From Salinibacterium sp. SWN248 (GTDB lineage Bacteria > Actinomycetota > Actinomycetes > Actinomycetales > Microbacteriaceae), in NCBI RefSeq assembly GCF_015864575.1, contig NZ_JADYWW010000001.1, positions 1,759,719 to 1,823,718 of the forward strand: DNA of 64,000 bases, written 5' to 3'. Positions 61,042-64,000 of this stretch are shown in pieces; position 1 is the first letter of the stretch, and each line of letters starts with the position of its first letter. The translations under genes and the position numbers were made by a program. The notes under the pieces were generated by a model. That model had not been told where the DNA came from, searched no databases, and was given only the letters and a program-made list of their open reading frames with translations.

Positions 61042-62043
61042 ATGTCTGTGACGATGAAAAGAGTGTTTGTGCGCAAGCTTGCAGTGGTGGCCCTCAGTGC
61101 CGGAGTTGTTGTCTCGTTGGCCGGTTGTGCCAATGGTCCGTTGAGCTTCGCGGACTGCGCTCCGGTTTATTCTTCTGGCTCCAATTCCGCGCTCGTGAGT
61201 GCTTCTGGCGCTCTCAGCACCGACCCCGAGGCCGAGTTCCCGACTCCGCTTATTTCAACGGATGTCGAGAGCGAGCTCGCTATTGAGGGCGACGGCGATA
61301 AGGTCGGCGCTGGTGACATCACGACCCTTCAAATCACGATTTACAGCGGCGAGACCGGCGAACAGCTCATCTCGACCGGACACGACACCGCGGGATTGCG
61401 TGTGGCTGTCACCGAGGGTGCACCGCACTTTGGTGACATTGCTCAGTGTGCGACTGTCGGTTCGCGCATTGTGACCACGGGCACGGCAGGCGACATTCTC
61501 GGCACAGAGAACATCGCTCAGAACCAGCTTCCGCTCGCCGACGACGACACCATCGTGATGGTGAGCGACGTCGAAAATCGTTATCCCGGCAAGGCAGATG
61601 GAGCCAACAAGCTCGCTCCTGCAGGATTCCCCTCCGTTGTGCTGGCTCCGAATGGTCAGCCCGGTTTCACGTTCCCGTCCGGCGATGTGCCGAGTGACCT
61701 CATGTTCACGGCGCTGAAGGTAGGCTCTGGCGCGCCTCTCGAAGAGGGCGACGCAGCAGTAATGCACGTGAGCGGAATCGAGTGGGGTGCTGAAAGCACG
61801 TTCACCAATAGCTGGGCAGAATCTGGCGTTCCCGGAACCTTCCTCCTAGCGGGCACAGAGACCGCCGATTCGAGCCTCCCTCCCGGACTCACCGAAGCCC
61901 TCATCGGCCAGACTGTTGGCTCGCAGGTGCTCATCGTGTTGCCCGCGGATGTCGGCTTCGCCGCTGATGCCTTGCCGACTGGCGTCACGAGCGGCGCCAC
62001 CCTCGTCTTCGTATTCGACATCCTCGGAATTCAAGAGCAGTAA
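61042..62043 (+). CDS. FKBP-type peptidyl-prolyl isomerase, lipoprotein
   Basis: A 333-residue secreted protein. The lipobox LAGC (C29) follows a hydrophobic signal with basic N-terminus MKRVFVRK. The C-terminal part (about 215-333) has FKBP features (EGDAAVMHVSGIEWG, PPGLTEALIGQTVGSQVLIVLPADVGF). The middle is a second FKBP-like repeat of weak similarity. It probably folds cell-envelope proteins outside the membrane. ATG 61042 follows TAGAGT (61029-61034) by 7 bases. Confidence 0.88.
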   Translation: MSVTMKRVFVRKLAVVALSAGVVVSLAGCANGPLSFADCAPVYSSGSNSALVSASGALSTDPEAEFPTPLISTDVESELAIEGDGDKVGAGDITTLQITIYSGETGEQLISTGHDTAGLRVAVTEGAPHFGDIAQCATVGSRIVTTGTAGDILGTENIAQNQLPLADDDTIVMVSDVENRYPGKADGANKLAPAGFPSVVLAPNGQPGFTFPSGDVPSDLMFTALKVGSGAPLEEGDAAVMHVSGIEWGAESTFTNSWAESGVPGTFLLAGTETADSSLPPGLTEALIGQTVGSQVLIVLPADVGFAADALPTGVTSGATLVFVFDILGIQEQ

Positions 62044-62090
62044 CCGCAACCCACGACACGGCCGGGTGTCAGAGACATAGGATTTGACTC

Positions 62091-63074
62091 GTGCCAACAC
62101 CGAAAGTTCCCAACGAAGAACGGCTCTTTAGCCTCGTTTTGGCGTTGCTTTCCACCGAAAATGGGCTCACAAAGAGTGAGATCCTGTCGACGGTGCAGGG
62201 CTATCGCCAACGCTTCGTACACTCGGGGGATAACGCGAACCTTGAGCGCCAGTTTGAGCGCGATAAGGACGACATTCGCGAACTGGGGGTTCCGCTCGAA
62301 ACGATCGAGCCTCCCGAGCAGGCTGGTAATAACCAGAATCTTCGCTACCGCATCCCTCGCGTCGACTACGAACTTCCCGAGGACATCAAGTTTTCGGCGG
62401 AGGAGTCCACGCTTCTCGGTCTCGCCGCGATGGTGTGGCGTGAGGGTTCTCTCTCTGAGGGTTCACGCCGTGCCATGGTGAAACTCCGATCGCTCGGCAT
62501 CGAGACGGCGGAGCCGGTCCTCAGCTACGCGCCACAATTGCGGGTGCGCGATGCATCTTTCGAACCGCTCCGCGAAGCGATGGATCGGCGCGTGCTTGTC
62601 AGCTTCGAGTATTTGAAGCCGGGGGAGCAGTCATCGACTACTCGGCTCGTAGCGCCACTCGCGCTCGTGCAACATCAGGGCCGCTGGCACCTGTATGCCA
62701 AAGACCCGAAGACGGAACAGTTCAAGACGTTCCTCTTGCGACGCATCGTCAGCGACATCCAGCGCAGTAAAAAGACATTCGACTACGTAACGGATGACGC
62801 CGCTGCTCAGGCCTTGTCTGGGCTTGAGCAGGTCTGGCAGTCCAACGTCGCTGTGCTGCGGGTGGAACCCGGCACCGACGCCGCTACTCGTCTGGGCAAA
62901 CGTCGCGGAGCGGTGTTGCAGCCGGATTGCATGCTTGAGGTCAACTTCACTGACGTCAACATCATGGCCGACGAACTGGCCAGTTTTGGGCCCGAGGTTG
63001 TTGCAGTGTCTCCGCCCCATTTGCGGTCCGCCGTTATTGAACGACTCACGAGAACGGTGGCAGACCATGGCTAA
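62091..63074 (+). CDS. pafB: WYL-domain transcription activator PafB
   Basis: Partner of PafC in the activator that switches on RecA-independent DNA damage promoters in mycobacteria. It has 327 residues: an N-terminal winged helix (ERLFSLVLALLSTENGLTKSEILSTVQGY), then a WYL domain (LVAPLALVQHQGRWHLYAKDP, LRRIVS) and a C-terminal WCX region. GTG 62091 follows TAGGAT (62078-62083) by 7 bases. It overlaps pafC by 8 bases. The candidate target is the helicase promoter at 25633. Confidence 0.9.
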   Translation: MPTPKVPNEERLFSLVLALLSTENGLTKSEILSTVQGYRQRFVHSGDNANLERQFERDKDDIRELGVPLETIEPPEQAGNNQNLRYRIPRVDYELPEDIKFSAEESTLLGLAAMVWREGSLSEGSRRAMVKLRSLGIETAEPVLSYAPQLRVRDASFEPLREAMDRRVLVSFEYLKPGEQSSTTRLVAPLALVQHQGRWHLYAKDPKTEQFKTFLLRRIVSDIQRSKKTFDYVTDDAAAQALSGLEQVWQSNVAVLRVEPGTDAATRLGKRRGAVLQPDCMLEVNFTDVNIMADELASFGPEVVAVSPPHLRSAVIERLTRTVADHG

Positions 63075-64000
63075 AAAAATTCCGCCGCTGCGCGCTCAAG
63101 ACAAGCTGGTCTTTTTGCTCGCGCTCGTGCCTTATCTCATGGACCGTGACCGCGTCAGTGTCGCAGAAACAGCTCTTCACTTTGGCGTGCCCGAGCAGAA
63201 CATTCGCGACGCAGTACGACTCATCGCGGTTTCAGGAATCCCTGGCGATACCGCTACCTATCAGGCAGGCGATCTCTTCGATATTGCCTGGGACGACTTC
63301 GAAGATAACGACCAGATCGTGTTGACGCACCTGGTCGCTATCGATGACACGCCACGTTTCTCCGCTCGAGAAGCGTCTGCGCTCATCGCGGGCTTGCAGT
63401 ACCTCTCGAGCCTGCCCGAGCATGCTGATCGCGAAGCTATCGCAACCCTCACCTCGAAGCTATCACGGGGAGCATCCGCGCAACCAACGGCCGTCGCGGT
63501 GGAGTCGAGCGCGCTCGACGAGACGCTTGCCCTCATCCGTGAGTCCGTAGCAGCGGGTACCCAAATTGAGTTTGACTATCGCAACTCGCGCGGCGAGTCC
63601 GAGCGGCGCCGGATTGACCCGCTCCGGGTTGAATCAGTGGATGCGGACTGGTACGTGCGTGGCTGGTGCCATTCACGGGAGGATGTGCGCACCTTCCGTC
63701 TCGACCGCATCTCCAAACCGGCGATGACAACCGAGGCGATTACGCACACTGCTGGCGATGTGAACTTGCCGGAAACGCTCTTCGATACTTCTGCCGAAGA
63801 CATTGAGGTCACCGTCGAGGTGGCCCGGAGCGCCATCGGCCTGCTGGGGGACTACGTGCCCGAAGATGCTGTTCTGGTACCCGCGGGGGATCGCGTGCGC
63901 ACGGTGGTTCGTGTTCCCCACTTTCACGGTCTCAAGCGACTCATCGCTGGCCTCCCCGGCGTCGTAACCGTCGTGGCGCCCGACGAGGCCCGACGTGCGG
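63067..64000 (+). CDS. pafC: WYL-domain transcription activator PafC (3' end cut by window edge)
   Basis: Second half of the PafBC pair, 311 residues visible from ATG 63067 and still open at base 64000; the family length of about 320 suggests only a few residues are missing. It has an N-terminal winged helix (LVFLLALVPYLMDRDRVSVAETALHF), then the WYL domain with the motif DWYVRGWCHSRED and FRLDRIS, and a C-terminal region. It starts inside pafB, so the two should be made in equal amounts. Confidence 0.92.
   Translation, partial: MAKKIPPLRAQDKLVFLLALVPYLMDRDRVSVAETALHFGVPEQNIRDAVRLIAVSGIPGDTATYQAGDLFDIAWDDFEDNDQIVLTHLVAIDDTPRFSAREASALIAGLQYLSSLPEHADREAIATLTSKLSRGASAQPTAVAVESSALDETLALIRESVAAGTQIEFDYRNSRGESERRRIDPLRVESVDADWYVRGWCHSREDVRTFRLDRISKPAMTTEAITHTAGDVNLPETLFDTSAEDIEVTVEVARSAIGLLGDYVPEDAVLVPAGDRVRTVVRVPHFHGLKRLIAGLPGVVTVVAPDEARRA

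Overview
The window looks like a continuous stretch of core chromosome from a high-GC actinobacterium, most probably of the family Microbacteriaceae. This rests on gene content and order (divergent tkt/ctaB, a suf operon carrying a Rieske gene, an ABC-F and SURF1 pair, DUF3099, an imuA-imuB-dnaE2 cassette, PAC2-HAD-TrmI-FKBP-PafB-PafC), on frequent GTG starts, and on the many genes whose start codon sits 6 to 8 bases after a TANNNT -10 element. No insertion sequence, prophage, integrase, CRISPR array or rRNA gene was seen. About 60 protein genes and one tRNA-Leu(GAG) fill the window, and no gap exceeds 300 bp. The first gene (tkt) and the last (pafC) are cut by the window edges.

Layout. 1-8.5 kb: transketolase, heme A synthesis (ctaB, ctaA) and the Fe-S assembly operon sufB-sufD-Rieske-sufC-sufT. 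8.5-15 kb: BioY, ABC-F, SURF1 with two small genes, FabG, SerB, an ABC ATPase and a cysteine-free ribosomal protein L31. 15-24 kb: DEDDh exonuclease, hydrolase plus glycosyltransferase, sirtuin, TrmH methyltransferase, D-Ala-D-Ala carboxypeptidase, fatty acid desaturase, SGNH hydrolase and a small stress membrane protein. 24-34 kb: a DNA damage block with DinB, an XPB-like helicase, CspA and the imuA-imuB-dnaE2 mutasome operon. 34-47 kb: a drug-type ABC exporter, two paralogous SGNH-like proteins that have lost their catalytic residues (one fused to a GAF domain), a LysR effector-domain protein divergent from DUF5997, a DarT-like ADP-ribosyltransferase with no visible antitoxin, an Eis-like acetyltransferase, an M18 aminopeptidase, RNase H, a second ABC exporter, a thiol peroxidase and a J-domain protein. 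47-58 kb: APC permease, EEP nuclease, SulP transporter, an ABC1 kinase with a PadR regulator, PoxB, tRNA-Leu, M20 peptidase and UppP. 58-64 kb: PAC2, HAD, TrmI, FKBP lipoprotein and the WYL regulators PafB and PafC.

How the genes work together. The clearest theme is genome maintenance under two control systems. A perfect 16-bp LexA box sits between the -35 and -10 of the imuA promoter, so the mutasome should be SOS-controlled. The XPB-like helicase instead has a near-perfect RecA-independent promoter (TTGTCAGTA-N8-TAAAGT), the type driven by PafBC, and pafB and pafC lie 37 kb downstream in the same window. The flanks that surround the Pup-proteasome genes in other actinobacteria are present here, but the proteasome genes are absent. 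The items most worth following up are the orphan DarT-like protein, the pseudo-SGNH pair, the back-to-back leaderless promoters at 37.3 kb, and a SulP gene whose best ribosome binding site precedes an ATC codon.
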